The translations under genes were made by a program, and so were the position numbers. This document shows positions 51,764-61,504 of a DNA stretch of 64,000 nucleotides, in pieces. The notes under the pieces are model-generated. The model did no database searches, was not told where the DNA came from, and was given only the letters and a program-made list of their open reading frames with translations. Position 1 is the stretch's first letter, and every line of letters starts with the position of its first letter. The DNA is taken from contig NZ_JANDJO010000005.1 in the NCBI RefSeq assembly GCF_024331145.1, positions 172,709-236,708 on the forward strand, given 5' to 3'. Origin of the DNA: Shimia sp. CNT1-13L.2 (GTDB lineage: Bacteria; Pseudomonadota; Alphaproteobacteria; Rhodobacterales; Rhodobacteraceae).

Positions 51764-52866
51764 GAAAAGGTCTTCCTCGGGTCAAAGGCATCGCGCACGC
51801 CCTCGAAGATGAACACAAGCAGCGACAACATGATGGCAAAGGTGAAAAACGCGGTGAAGGCCAGCCACGGGGCCTGAAGGTTCTGCTTGGCCTGCAAGGT
51901 CAGCTCGCCCAGCGACGGCGCCGTCGACGGCAACCCGAAGCCAAGGAAATCCAGACCCGCCAGAACCGAAATCGTGCCGGTCACGATAAAGGGCAGCATG
52001 GTCACCGTCGCCACCATCGCGTTCGGCAACATGTGGCGGAACATGATCACCCGGTTGCTCACGCCCAGCGCCTTGGCCGCCCGCACATATTCAAGGTTGC
52101 GCGCCCGCAGGAACTCGGCCCGCACCACGCCCACAAGCGCAGTCCAGCCGAACAGCACCATCAGGATCACCAAAAGCCAGAAACTCCGCCCCAGAACCGC
52201 GAACATGATGATGATCACGTAAAGCTGCGGCGTCGCGCCCCAGATCTCGATCACCCGCTGGAACACAAGGTCGATCCAGCCCCCGAAATAGCCCTGCACG
52301 GCGCCGGCAATGATGCCGATCACGCTCGCCGCCGCGGTCACGATCAGGGTAAAGACAATCGACAGGCGGAAGCCATAGAGTACCCGCGCCACCACGTCCC
52401 GCTTGCGGTCATCCGTGCCCAGCCAGTTCTGCGCACTTGGCGGCAGCGGCGCGGCACCGGGGCGGTCGACGGGCGTGTCATAGGAATAGGGAATAAGCGG
52501 CCAAAGGGTCCACCCCTTCTCGAAGCCCTCCTCGGCATAACTGCCCGCCGCGACCTGCGCCAGAATATCCTCCGGCTCGTCAAAGCAGAACTCGACGCCA
52601 CCGGTCTCGATCAGGCATTGCACCACCGGATCCTTGTAATCCGCCTCGGTCTTGAAATCGCCACCAAAGGCGGTCTCGGGATAGAACTTGGCAATCGGCA
52701 CATAATACTCGCCGCGATAGCTCACGAGGATCGGCTTGTCGTTGGCCAGAACCTCGGCAAACAGCGAGACAAAGAACACCACCGAAAAGATCACCAGCGA
52801 CCACAGCGCCCGGCGATTGCGTTTGAAGTTGCGCCAGCGGCGCTGGTTCAGCGGGGACAACGCCAT
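51760..52866 (-). CDS. yejE: Peptide ABC transporter permease YejE-like
   Basis: A 368-residue inner-membrane permease. N-terminal NQRRWRNFKRNRRALWSLVIF and TM1, a periplasmic insert with PETAFGGDFKTEADYKDPVV, then the core with LGTDDRKRDVVARVLYGFRLS, VRAEFLRARNLEYVRAAKALG (EAA loop) and LDFLGFGLPSTAPSLGELTLQ. The large N-terminal insert is typical of YejE rather than DppC. 3 bp after yejB. Confidence 0.93.
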   Translation of the reverse strand: MALSPLNQRRWRNFKRNRRALWSLVIFSVVFFVSLFAEVLANDKPILVSYRGEYYVPIAKFYPETAFGGDFKTEADYKDPVVQCLIETGGVEFCFDEPEDILAQVAAGSYAEEGFEKGWTLWPLIPYSYDTPVDRPGAAPLPPSAQNWLGTDDRKRDVVARVLYGFRLSIVFTLIVTAAASVIGIIAGAVQGYFGGWIDLVFQRVIEIWGATPQLYVIIIMFAVLGRSFWLLVILMVLFGWTALVGVVRAEFLRARNLEYVRAAKALGVSNRVIMFRHMLPNAMVATVTMLPFIVTGTISVLAGLDFLGFGLPSTAPSLGELTLQAKQNLQAPWLAFTAFFTFAIMLSLLVFIFEGVRDAFDPRKTFS

Positions 52867-52869
52867 GGC

Positions 52870-53970
52870 TCAGCCCTCCCGCTTTTCAAAGTCGATACGC
52901 GGATCGACAAGCACGTACATCAAATCCGACAACAGCCCTACCACGAGGCCGATCAGGCCAAATATGAACAGGGTGCCAAAGACAATCGGATAGTCGCGCT
53001 GCACCGCCGCCTCGAACCCGAGCCGCCCCAGACCATCCAGCGAGAAGATCGTCTCGATCAGCACCGAACCGCCAAAGAACACCCCGATGAACACCGCCGG
53101 AAAGCCCGCGATCACGATCAGCATCGCATTGCGGAACACATGCCCGTAAAGCACCCGGTTCTCCGTCAGCCCCTTGGCCCGCGCCGTCATCACATAGTGT
53201 TTCTTGATCTCGTCCAGGAACGAGTTCTTGGTCAGCAGCGTCAGCGTCGCAAAGGCGGCAATGGTCGAGGCCACCACCGGCAGGGTGATGTGCCAGAAAT
53301 AATCCAGCACCTTGCCCACCATCGTCAGGTCTTCGAACCCGTCCGATGTCAGCCCGCGCAACGGGAACAGTTTCCAGTAGGAGCCACCCGCAAACAGCAC
53401 CAGCAGCATGATCGCAAACAGGAACCCGGGGATCGCATAGGCCACGATGATTGCCCCCGAGGTCCAGGTATCAAAGGGCGAGCCATCCTTGACCGCCTTG
53501 CGAATACCCAGCGGGATCGACACCAGATAGGCAATCAGCGTCGACCACAGGCCAAGCGTGATCGACACCGGCAGCTTTTCCAGCACAAGGTCGATCACCC
53601 CGATCTTGCGAAAATAACTCTCGCCGAAATCCAGCGTCATATAGTTGCCAAGCATGATGAAAAACCGCTGGTAGGCCGGTTTGTCGAACCCGAATTCCTC
53701 TTCCAGCTGGGCAATGAACTCCGGCGGCAACCCCTGCGCCCCGGCATATTTGCTGTTGGCGCCGCCCGCGAAATCATCGGTCTCCAGCGCACCGGCATCC
53801 TGCCCGCTGCCCGCAAAGCCTTCGAACACGTCCCCCTGCCCCTGGATCTGGGCAATGACCTGCTCGACCGGCCCGCCCGGCACGAATTGCACAAGGGCAA
53901 AGTTGATCAGCATGATCCCGAACAGGGTCGGAATGATCAGCAGCAAACGTCGTAGAATATAGGCGCCCAT
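52870..53970 (-). CDS. yejB: Peptide ABC transporter permease YejB-like
   Basis: A 366-residue inner-membrane permease of the DppB type: [37 protein letters not shown], a periplasmic insert with [44 protein letters not shown], and the EAA loop [26 protein letters not shown]. The [11 protein letters not shown] insert is in the position seen in YejB. 6 bp after yejA. Confidence 0.93.
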   Translation of the reverse strand: MGAYILRRLLLIIPTLFGIMLINFALVQFVPGGPVEQVIAQIQGQGDVFEGFAGSGQDAGALETDDFAGGANSKYAGAQGLPPEFIAQLEEEFGFDKPAYQRFFIMLGNYMTLDFGESYFRKIGVIDLVLEKLPVSITLGLWSTLIAYLVSIPLGIRKAVKDGSPFDTWTSGAIIVAYAIPGFLFAIMLLVLFAGGSYWKLFPLRGLTSDGFEDLTMVGKVLDYFWHITLPVVASTIAAFATLTLLTKNSFLDEIKKHYVMTARAKGLTENRVLYGHVFRNAMLIVIAGFPAVFIGVFFGGSVLIETIFSLDGLGRLGFEAAVQRDYPIVFGTLFIFGLIGLVVGLLSDLMYVLVDPRIDFEKREG

Positions 53971-53976
53971 GCGCGA

Positions 53977-55911
53977 TTACCTCAAAGCGCCTTCGGCCTT
54001 CAGCTTGGCCGCTTTTTCCGCATTGAACCACCAGAAGTCCAGCTCACCCAGCGCGAATGTCGGCAGGGGGGTCGGATATTCATACTGGTCATAATAGGAC
54101 ACCCAGACACTGTCGTTGTACCAGACCGGAATGATGAACCGCTCATACCGCAGCACCCGGTCCAGCGCCTTGAGCGCCGCGTATTCCTCTTCGCGCGACT
54201 CGGCATTCAACGACCGCTCGATGATCGCATCCACCAATGGGCTGGCAAGCCCCGCCGGATTGAACAGCGAAAACGCCGCCTCGCCCGAACCGTACATCTG
54301 CATCAGACCGGTCCCGGTCGACAGGAAAGAGCGATAGTTGTCATAGACAAGGTCATAATCCCGCTCGCGTTCCCGCAGGGTATACTGCGCCGGGTCCACC
54401 TTCTCCTGCGTGGCCTCGATGCCCATCTTTTGCAGGTTCTGCACGAACACCTCGATAAAGGCCGCAAGCGTTGCCGAGACTGACGACGGATAGGGGAAGT
54501 TGATCTTCATCGTCTCCCCCGCCGCGTTCCGACGCTTCCCGTCATCGCCAACTTCCCAGCCGGCCTCATCCAGAAGCTTCATCGCCTTGCGCAGGTTTCG
54601 ACGGTCCACTTCCCGCGCCCCGTTCGAAGAATGCGCCATCACCGCAGGAGTCGTCATGATCTCTTCCGGCACCAGATCGCCCAGCGACATCAGGATGTCC
54701 TTCTCAAGCCCCTCCGGCACACCGCTGGCCGCATGATCGGCCCCCTGCACAAAGGAATGGCGCTGTTTGAACAGCCCGAACTGAAGCGATTCATTCACCC
54801 ATTCAAAGTTGAAGGCCAGCGCCACGGCCTCGCGCACGCGGCGGTCCTTGAAGATGTCGCGGCCAAGGTTGAACACAACGCCCGTGGGCACCGGCGGCGT
54901 CCCATCGGGCAGCGCCTCTTTCACGACCCAGCCCTTTTCGATGCCCGGAAACTCGTATCCGGTGGCCCATTTCTTCGAATTGCCCTCTGCGCGGAAGGTA
55001 TATTCCCCCGCCTTGAAGGCCTCGAACGCCGCCGCATCATCGGCGAAATATTCGATCCGGATCTTGTCAAAGTTATGCCGCCCCTTGTTGAACGGCAGAT
55101 CCCAGCCCCAGTAGTCCGGATTGCGCTTGTAGGTGATGCGACGGTTCACATCGACCTCGTCCACCATATACGGCCCCGACCCCGGCGAGGTCTCCATGCG
55201 CGGCTCGTCCAGACGCGCGCCGGTTTCCTCGTACCACTTCTTCGACCACACCGGCACGCCCCCCACCTGATCAATCAGGCTGCGGCGCGAAATGCCTTCG
55301 GTGAAATAGAACTTGATGGTGTGATCGTCGATCACCTCGGCCTTGGGAATACGCTTCTTCACCGCCTGCGCATAAGACGGCAGCCCCTGCTCCAAAAGCA
55401 GGTTGTGGCTGAACAGCACGTCATGCGCCGTCACCGGCGAGCCATCCGAAAACCGCGCCTCGGGGCGCATGTGGAAAATGACCCAGGTCTTGCCCTCGTC
55501 ATACTCAAGGCTTTCCGCCAACAGCCCATAGGCTTCGCCATACACATCCGCCGGTGCCGATCCGCTGGCAAGCGCGTCGCCCAAAAGGCTCTCGTACATC
55601 ATCCAGCTATAGCGCCCGGCCCGCCCCTTGCGGCTGTAGGGGTTCATCGAATCAAACGTCCCCGGCGCCCACAGAGCAATCTCGCCGCCCTTCGGCGCAT
55701 CCGGATTCACATAGTTGAAATGCTGGTAATCCGCCGGATAAGTCAGGTCACCGTAAAAGGAATAGCCGTGGCTGCGGATGATCCCGTCGTCCTCGGCCGA
55801 CACCGCCTTGGCCGCGCCCAACAGGGCAACCGCCGCCGCCCCGGCCAACAACCACCGCCCGAACAGGCCGAAATCCGGCATTACGGCAGCTTTCACACGC
55901 ATCTGGGACAT
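53977..55911 (-). CDS. yejA: Extracellular peptide-binding protein YejA-like
   Basis: A 644-residue periplasmic solute-binding protein (SBP family 5). A signal peptide covers about 1-39 (MSQMRVKAAVMPDFGLFGRW, then LLAGAAAVALLGAAKAVSAE). The mature part starts HGYSFYGDLTYPADYQHFNY VNPDAPKGG-like, typical of YejA, and contains WVIFHMRPEARFSDGSPVTAHDVLFS and GSGPYMVDEVDVNRRITYKRNPDYWG. It should capture oligopeptides for yejBEF. First gene of the operon. Confidence 0.93.
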   Translation of the reverse strand: MSQMRVKAAVMPDFGLFGRWLLAGAAAVALLGAAKAVSAEDDGIIRSHGYSFYGDLTYPADYQHFNYVNPDAPKGGEIALWAPGTFDSMNPYSRKGRAGRYSWMMYESLLGDALASGSAPADVYGEAYGLLAESLEYDEGKTWVIFHMRPEARFSDGSPVTAHDVLFSHNLLLEQGLPSYAQAVKKRIPKAEVIDDHTIKFYFTEGISRRSLIDQVGGVPVWSKKWYEETGARLDEPRMETSPGSGPYMVDEVDVNRRITYKRNPDYWGWDLPFNKGRHNFDKIRIEYFADDAAAFEAFKAGEYTFRAEGNSKKWATGYEFPGIEKGWVVKEALPDGTPPVPTGVVFNLGRDIFKDRRVREAVALAFNFEWVNESLQFGLFKQRHSFVQGADHAASGVPEGLEKDILMSLGDLVPEEIMTTPAVMAHSSNGAREVDRRNLRKAMKLLDEAGWEVGDDGKRRNAAGETMKINFPYPSSVSATLAAFIEVFVQNLQKMGIEATQEKVDPAQYTLRERERDYDLVYDNYRSFLSTGTGLMQMYGSGEAAFSLFNPAGLASPLVDAIIERSLNAESREEEYAALKALDRVLRYERFIIPVWYNDSVWVSYYDQYEYPTPLPTFALGELDFWWFNAEKAAKLKAEGALR

Positions 55912-56056
55912 GGCTCTTCCTCTGTCTGCTGGACGATTTTTCGATCTTGTTACTTTTACATAAAGCTAAAGTGCCTGCCTGCCCACATTCAAGGCGTGAA
56001 AGGCTCAACAAGGCGTGAAATCGCCGTGCGCATCAGGGGAATCAGTACCCGGAATC

Positions 56057-56089
56057 AAAAAGGCCGCTGCGCGGAGCAACGGCCTTTTT
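56057..56089 (-). terminator. Bidirectional intrinsic terminator after the cytochrome c gene
   Basis: AAAAAGGCCGCTGC-GCGGA-GCAACGGCCTTTTT, 9-bp stem with one mismatch extended by A-T pairs, with T-runs on both strands. It lies 22 bp past the cytochrome c stop, so the main role is on the minus strand. Confidence 0.85.
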
Positions 56090-56110
56090 CAAATTCTCTT
56101 ATCCGTCAGA

Positions 56111-56632
56111 TCACTGGATGGTCTGCAGATAGGCAATCAGGTTGGCGCGGTCGGTGGCCTTTTTCAGACCCGAGAATGACATCTTGGTGCCCGGCGCAAA
56201 GCCTTTCGGGTTGGTCAGGAAGGCATCCAGGTTTTCAGCCGACCAGGTCTCTGCAACCGCAACCAGCTTGCCCGAGTAGCCAAAGCCGTCAACGGCACCA
56301 ACGGTACGGTCAACAACGGCGAACAGGTGCGGGCCGGTGCCGTTCGCACCGTCTTCCAGCTTGTGGCAGGCTTTACACTTGCTGAACACTTTCGCGCCCT
56401 TGCCAGCATCGGCAGCCGCCAGCAGTTCTTCGAGGGTCGGGGCCGCTTCTTCTTCCTCGGCACCCGCATCATCGCCACCTTCGACCTCGATCACATAGGC
56501 CTGAGCGGCGTGATCGCCGTGGCCACCACCGGTGTGATACATCACTTCGGCAGCCCACTTGCCCAGCAGGAAGATCAGGAGGGCACCACACAGCGCGCCC
56601 AGGGTTTTGGTCATTGTCATCGTGTCAAACAT
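56111..56632 (-). CDS. Membrane-anchored class I cytochrome c (CycM/c552-like)
   Basis: A 173-residue monoheme cytochrome c tethered by an N-terminal helix (about 9-30, KTLGALCGALLIFLLGKWAAEV). A flexible acidic hinge (GGDDAGAEEEEAAPT) leads to the heme domain with C86-K-A-C-H90, TGPHLFAVVDRTVGAVDGFGYS and axial methionine in PGTKMSFSG. Such proteins carry electrons between bc1 and aa3-type oxidases in alphaproteobacteria. Convergent with no gene; divergent from pheA across 119 bp containing a GCGTTTGC/GCAAACGC inverted repeat. Confidence 0.9.
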   Translation of the reverse strand: MFDTMTMTKTLGALCGALLIFLLGKWAAEVMYHTGGGHGDHAAQAYVIEVEGGDDAGAEEEEAAPTLEELLAAADAGKGAKVFSKCKACHKLEDGANGTGPHLFAVVDRTVGAVDGFGYSGKLVAVAETWSAENLDAFLTNPKGFAPGTKMSFSGLKKATDRANLIAYLQTIQ

Positions 56633-56751
56633 GCTACGTTTCCATCTCGTGGCGTTTGCGGGCTATCTATCCGCTTCCTCTTGGCAAACGCAAGGTATAG
56701 TTACCGCGACCAAACGCCCAATTCGCAGACTGTGCAGGGAATAGACAACAC

Positions 56752-57588
56752 ATGACCAACCGCATCGCTTTCCAGGGGGAACCCGGCGCCTATTCACACG
56801 AAGCCTGCCAGCAGGCCCGCCCCGACATGGAAGCCCTGCCCTGCCACACCTTTGACGAGGTGATCGATGCGGTCAAAACTGGCAAGGCCGACCTCGCCAT
56901 GCTGCCGATCGAGAACTCGACCTATGGCCGCGTTGCCGACATCCACCGCCTGTTGCCCGAAAGCGGCCTGCACATTGTCGACGAAGCCTTTGTGCGTGTG
57001 CGCATCGCCCTGATGGGCCTGCCCGGCGTGACCCTTGACGAAATCGACACCGTCCGCGCCCACCTCGTGCTGCTGCCGCAATCCGCCGGTTTCCTTGAGA
57101 AAAACAACATCAAGGGCATCGCCGCCGCCGACAGCGCAGGTGCCGCCCGCGAACTCGCCGAACACCAGACCCGCAACGAAGGTGTCCTCGCCTCCGACCT
57201 CGCGGCCGAGATCTATGGCCTCAATGTTCTGGCCTCCGACATCGAGGACCACGGCCACAACACCACGCGCTTTGTCATCATGTCCCGCGAACCCGATCAC
57301 ACCCGCCGCGGCGAGATCGAAATGATGACAACCTTCGTCTTCGAAGTCCGCAACATCCCCGCTGCGCTCTACAAGGGCATGGGGGGATTCGCGACCAACG
57401 GCGTCAACATGACCAAGCTGGAAAGCTACATGGTCGACGGCTCCTTCACCGCCACCCGCTTTTACGCCGACATCGAAGGCCACCCCGACGACGCCCCCGT
57501 GCGCCGCGCGCTGGAAGAGCTGGACTATTTCACCAACTACCTGAACATCCTCGGTGTCTATCCGGCGGCCAAACCGCGCCACACCTGA
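56752..57588 (+). CDS. pheA: Prephenate dehydratase
   Basis: A 278-residue monofunctional PheA that turns prephenate into phenylpyruvate in phenylalanine synthesis. The catalytic domain (about 1-180) shows FQGEPGAYSHEA, LPIENSTYGRVADIH, and the NTTRFVIM motif with the key threonine; the ACT domain (about 195-275) has VFEVRNIPAALYKGMGGFAT and NMTKLESYM, a variant of the ESRP phenylalanine-binding motif. No chorismate mutase domain is present. Confidence 0.95.
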   Translation: MTNRIAFQGEPGAYSHEACQQARPDMEALPCHTFDEVIDAVKTGKADLAMLPIENSTYGRVADIHRLLPESGLHIVDEAFVRVRIALMGLPGVTLDEIDTVRAHLVLLPQSAGFLEKNNIKGIAAADSAGAARELAEHQTRNEGVLASDLAAEIYGLNVLASDIEDHGHNTTRFVIMSREPDHTRRGEIEMMTTFVFEVRNIPAALYKGMGGFATNGVNMTKLESYMVDGSFTATRFYADIEGHPDDAPVRRALEELDYFTNYLNILGVYPAAKPRHT

Positions 57589-57602
57589 TCTTGGACGGGG
57601 CG

Positions 57603-58511
57603 TTACGCCCCCATCCCCCGTGCCTCCGCGCGAAACCACGCTAGAACACTCTCCAGATTCGCCTGCCCCGCCTTCTCGGGCCGGTACTCAATGGCGTATT
57701 TGGTGTTCTGCGGCGCAAACACCGGCCCCACCTGCACCAACCGCCCCGCGGCCACATGATCCGCCACAAGGTGATGCCAGCCAAGCGCCACCCCCTCCCC
57801 GTCCAGCGCCGCCTGCATCATGAACTGATAGTTCGAATGCCGGTACCCACCTCCCGACGCATCAAAGGCCACGCCGAAATGGGCAAACCACTCGGGCCAA
57901 TAGGCATGGGCCGCCTCCGGCATATCGAAATGCAACAGCTTCGCCCCAAGCAGCGCCTCCGGCTCCTGCATCTCGGACAACACCTGCGGCGCGGCAACCG
58001 GATACACCTCTTCACGAAACAGCGGCATCTTCGGCCACCCCGTCTGCCCTTCGGCCCGCCAGCCAATCACCATGTCCACCTCGTCAAGGTTGATGTCCTG
58101 CAACCAAAGCGACACCGCAAGGTTGATCGGCGCATCCCCCGCCGCCCGCCGCAACGCGCTGAACCGCGGCATCAGCCAGCCATGCGCAAAAGTCTGCGTG
58201 CAGGCCAGCACAAGCCCCTTGCGCTCCGGCGCGGCAGCCACGAACTCCACCGCCTCGAGCATATCCGACAACCCCCGCGACACGGCCGCCGCCAAAGACT
58301 TGCCCGAGGGCGTCAGCCGCAGCTTGTTGTGATCGCGCTGGAACATCGCCACGCCCAGATCCTGCTCAAGCGTCGCAATATGGCGGCTCACGCTGGGCTG
58401 GCTCAAACTCAGCTCTTCCGCCGCCCGCGTAAAGCTGCCATGGCGCGCCGCCGCCTCGAACACCCGCAGGGGTGTCATCAGTGTCTGCAATCTTCGAAAT
58501 CGTGCTGTCAT
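57603..58511 (-). CDS. LysR-family transcriptional regulator
   Basis: A 302-residue GcvA-like LTTR. The opening RRLQTLMTPLRVFEAAARHGSFTRAAEELSLSQPSVSRHIATLEQDLGVAMFQR is the HTH; the effector domain contains LACTQTFAHGWLMPRFS and NYQFMMQAALDGEGVALGW. It is divergent from the TauD/TfdA-type dioxygenase with 99 bp between and is the likely regulator of that gene. Confidence 0.88.
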   Translation of the reverse strand: MTARFRRLQTLMTPLRVFEAAARHGSFTRAAEELSLSQPSVSRHIATLEQDLGVAMFQRDHNKLRLTPSGKSLAAAVSRGLSDMLEAVEFVAAAPERKGLVLACTQTFAHGWLMPRFSALRRAAGDAPINLAVSLWLQDINLDEVDMVIGWRAEGQTGWPKMPLFREEVYPVAAPQVLSEMQEPEALLGAKLLHFDMPEAAHAYWPEWFAHFGVAFDASGGGYRHSNYQFMMQAALDGEGVALGWHHLVADHVAAGRLVQVGPVFAPQNTKYAIEYRPEKAGQANLESVLAWFRAEARGMGA

Positions 58512-58610
58512 ACACTGAGCGTATGCAATTGATGCGGATTTTTGAAGTTTATTTGCACCCTATCCAATGCAACGCTTCACAAACTGCATCCAATTCAAAA
58601 GGACAACCAG

Positions 58611-59510
58611 ATGCCTGCCGCGAACGGGACCCCGAAAACCACCCCGCTGACCGAAACCTTTGGCGCCGAAGTTCATGACATCGACCTCACCCAGATCATG
58701 ACCCAGGCCGACTTCGCCCCCCTGCGTGACCTGTTTGACGAACACTCGACCCTTCTGTTCCGCAACCAGAGCCTCACCGACGAGGCGCACCTGCGCATTG
58801 CCAATTTCTTCGGCCCGATCGAAGACCGCCTTGCCGACGAACGCCAACCCGGCGAGGCCTACAAGGTGCCCGAGGTCTCGAACGTGCGCGAAGACGGCAG
58901 CGTCAGCGAAGCGATGGACCTGCACACGCTGAACCTCAAGTCCAACTTCCTGTGGCACTCCGACAGCACCTTCCTGCCCACCCCGGCACTGGTGAACGTC
59001 ATCACTGCCCGCATCGTGCCCTCGACGGGCGGCGCCACCGAACTGGCCTCGACCCGCGCCGGATGGGCCGACATGCCGGAAGACCTGAAATCCCGCATCC
59101 GCGGTCGCGGGATCTGGCACCGCTACAGCCATTCTCGCAAGAAGATCTCCGAGGAACTGTCGAAACTGCCCATGTTCCACAAGTGGCCCGACCAGCACTG
59201 GAGCTCGATCTGGACCAACCCCGCCAACGGCCGCGAGGCGCTCTACCTCGCCAGCCACGCTTTCCGGATCGACGGCTATGACGAGGCCGAAAGCGAGGCC
59301 CTTCTTGAAGAGCTCACCGCCTACTGCACACAGCCTCGTTTCGTCTATTCCCACAACTGGAACGTCGGTGACGTCCTGATGTGGGACCAACGCGCCGTCA
59401 TGCACCGCGGCACCCCCTGGCCCTACGAGGAACCGCGCAAACTCTCCAGCATCTGCAGCAGCGCCCAGGCCCGCGACGGCCTCGACACCATCCGCATGGA
59501 CGCCGCCTGA
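58611..59510 (+). CDS. TauD/TfdA-family 2-oxoglutarate dioxygenase
   Basis: A 299-residue Fe(II)/2-oxoglutarate dioxygenase. The iron triad is visible in FLWHSDSTFLPTPAL (His-x-Asp) and the distal His in DQRAVMHRGTPWPYEEPRKL, where the following Arg would hold 2-oxoglutarate; TEL/GGATELAST is also family-typical. Relatives release sulfite from taurine, hydroxylate phenoxyacetates or other small carboxylates. Start ATG 58611 with AAGGA 8 nt upstream. Substrate unknown. Confidence 0.88.
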   Translation: MPAANGTPKTTPLTETFGAEVHDIDLTQIMTQADFAPLRDLFDEHSTLLFRNQSLTDEAHLRIANFFGPIEDRLADERQPGEAYKVPEVSNVREDGSVSEAMDLHTLNLKSNFLWHSDSTFLPTPALVNVITARIVPSTGGATELASTRAGWADMPEDLKSRIRGRGIWHRYSHSRKKISEELSKLPMFHKWPDQHWSSIWTNPANGREALYLASHAFRIDGYDEAESEALLEELTAYCTQPRFVYSHNWNVGDVLMWDQRAVMHRGTPWPYEEPRKLSSICSSAQARDGLDTIRMDAA

Positions 59511-59555
59511 TCCGAACCATCGCACCGGGCGGCCCACCCCGCCCGGTGCGCACCA

Positions 59556-60551
59556 TCACGCGATGGACAGAACCAGCTTGCCCACGGTCTCTCCCGCCTC
59601 AAGCCTGCGATGCGCCTCGCCTGCCTCTTCCAGCGGCAAAACCGTCAGCGTCGGCCGCAACACGCCTTCCCCCAAAAGATCGAACACCTTCTGCAAATCG
59701 GCGTGGAAAGCCGTCTGTTTCGCCCCGAAATAGGTGTAGATATCGCTGACCCGCACCGCGATCGACTTCTGGAAATGCCTGGCAAGGTCCTCCTCGAAAC
59801 TGCCCTGCGGCGGCCCTGCAAGGAAACCAAAGATCACCGCCGTCCCCAGCGGCGCAAGGCTCTCCAGATCCCCTTTCACACTCTCGCCCGACACCGGGTT
59901 CAGCGTGATGTCCACACCGCGCCCGCCTGTGATCTCGGCGACACGTGCCACGATGTCTTCGCTGCGATAGTCGATCACGTGATCCGCCCCCTGCGCGCGG
60001 GCATAGGCCACCTTATCCGTGCTGACCGAGGCGATCACCTCCAGACCAAGGTACTTGGCAATCTGCACCGCCATCGTGCCGACACCGCCCGCCGCCGCAT
60101 GGATCAGCACGCTGTCACCCGCCTCTGCCCGCCCGAGGTTCACCAGCATATGCCACGCCGTCAGCGCGTTCACCGGCATCGCCGCCGCGGTGGTGAACGC
60201 CACCTCGGCGCCAATCGCCGCCACATAGCTGGCCCCGATCACGGAATGGCTGCCATAGCCACCCGCTCCGATCGGTCCTATCCACGCCACGCGGTCGCCC
60301 ACGGCAAGGCCGTCGACATCGGCTCCCACCGCCTCGACGATCCCCGCACCTTCGACCCCCGGCACATGCGGCAACGCGGGCATCATGCCCTCAGGCATCT
60401 CTCCCCTGCGAATGATCGTATCGATAAAGTTCACCGCCCCGGCATGGTTGCGCACAAGAACCTCACCCCGATCCGGCTGCGCTGTTTCAAGGTCAATGCG
60501 CTCAAGAACGTCATGGGCGCCTGTTGCGGGAATGGAAATTGCATATGACAT
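59556..60551 (-). CDS. NADPH:quinone reductase-like zinc-free MDR oxidoreductase
   Basis: A 331-residue medium-chain dehydrogenase of the quinone oxidoreductase group. It has GEVLVRNHAGAVNFIDTIIRRGE, PHVPGVEGAGIVEAVG, and the NADPH loop VLIHAAAGGVGTMAVQIAKYLG (about 145-165) with VIDYRSEDI. No structural zinc cysteines are present, as expected for QOR. Divergent from the following LysR gene (95 bp), which probably regulates it. Physiological substrate not assigned. Confidence 0.9.
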   Translation of the reverse strand: MSYAISIPATGAHDVLERIDLETAQPDRGEVLVRNHAGAVNFIDTIIRRGEMPEGMMPALPHVPGVEGAGIVEAVGADVDGLAVGDRVAWIGPIGAGGYGSHSVIGASYVAAIGAEVAFTTAAAMPVNALTAWHMLVNLGRAEAGDSVLIHAAAGGVGTMAVQIAKYLGLEVIASVSTDKVAYARAQGADHVIDYRSEDIVARVAEITGGRGVDITLNPVSGESVKGDLESLAPLGTAVIFGFLAGPPQGSFEEDLARHFQKSIAVRVSDIYTYFGAKQTAFHADLQKVFDLLGEGVLRPTLTVLPLEEAGEAHRRLEAGETVGKLVLSIA

Positions 60552-60646
60552 CGGTTTCTCCAGTTTCGTTTCACCAAAGAACCTAGCGATCCACGCATTT
60601 CATGATAATATTCACAAATAGAACACTTAATCCCGCTGATAGGATA

Positions 60647-61501
60647 ATGATCTACAACGACCTCGCCCTCTTCACCGCTGTCGCCCGCAACCTGAGCTTC
60701 TCAGCCGCGGCTCAGCAGTTCGACATCCCGCTCAGCCGGGTCAGCCGGCGCATTGCCGAACTCGAAGATCACCTTGGCGTCAAACTTTTCGAACGCACCA
60801 CCCGCAAGGTCCGCCTGACCGAGGAAGGCCGCCGCCTCCTTGACCGCTGTCAGGATCCGATCGAGGCCCTGCTCGACCTCTCCGGCGTTACCGAAGACAC
60901 CCACAGGCGCATGATCCGCGTCACCGCCGCCCCGCTGGCCCTGCGCGTCGACATCGGCCCGCTGCTGCTCGACTTCGCGCAATCCCGGCCCGACATCACG
61001 TTCGATCTGACCCCGACCAACGCCAACCTCGATTTCTTCCGCGACAATATCGATCTCGCTTTCCGCCTTGGACCCTTGGGAGATTCAAGCCTTGTCGCGC
61101 GCAAACTCTGGACGCTCACCTACGATTTCTGCGCCGCGCCAAAGCTGTTGGAAAAACATGGCCTCGGTCCGGATCTGGCCCTTGCTCAGTTTCTCGACCT
61201 GCCCGCACTGGTCACGCGGCAGCCGTGGATCATCAACCGGAACGAAAGCCTCGATCCCACCAACATCGCTCATGAGCTGGATGATCTGGAGCTTGTGCAA
61301 AAGGCCGCCACGCTCGGCCTTGGCACAGCGCTTCTCCCGCGCGAGATGATCAAGGGCGATCTGCTGCCGCTCCGGGTCAAGGGCGCAACGCCCATCGATC
61401 GTGACATGTTCGTGGTATACCCGGGCAAACGGCTGCTGCCGTCCCACACCCGTGACCTGATCGACTTCATGGCGTCCCGAGACAGGGCCGGAACGCCCTA
61501 G
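60647..61501 (+). CDS. LysR-family transcriptional regulator
   Basis: A 284-residue LTTR: MIYNDLALFTAVARNLSFSAAAQQFDIPLSRVSRRIAELEDHLGVKLFERTTRKVRLTEEG forms the HTH (shown only as key text), followed by an effector domain with DLAFRLGPLGDSSLVARKL. The serine/arginine-rich recognition part resembles LTTRs paired with quinone oxidoreductases. Start ATG 60647 chosen because the family opens M-x-N-D-L-x-L-F; ATG 60602 would add 15 atypical residues. Convergent with the SRPBCC gene, 3 bp apart. Confidence 0.88.
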   Translation: MIYNDLALFTAVARNLSFSAAAQQFDIPLSRVSRRIAELEDHLGVKLFERTTRKVRLTEEGRRLLDRCQDPIEALLDLSGVTEDTHRRMIRVTAAPLALRVDIGPLLLDFAQSRPDITFDLTPTNANLDFFRDNIDLAFRLGPLGDSSLVARKLWTLTYDFCAAPKLLEKHGLGPDLALAQFLDLPALVTRQPWIINRNESLDPTNIAHELDDLELVQKAATLGLGTALLPREMIKGDLLPLRVKGATPIDRDMFVVYPGKRLLPSHTRDLIDFMASRDRAGTP

Positions 61502-61504
61502 GGA

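Noticed and set aside
52033-53955. 640-codon open frame opposite yejE and yejB
   Set aside because: Spans two real genes on the other strand and is a His/Arg/Gln-rich artefact of GC-rich codons.
54631-56385. 584-codon open frame opposite yejA
   Set aside because: Antisense shadow running through a terminator into the cytochrome c gene.
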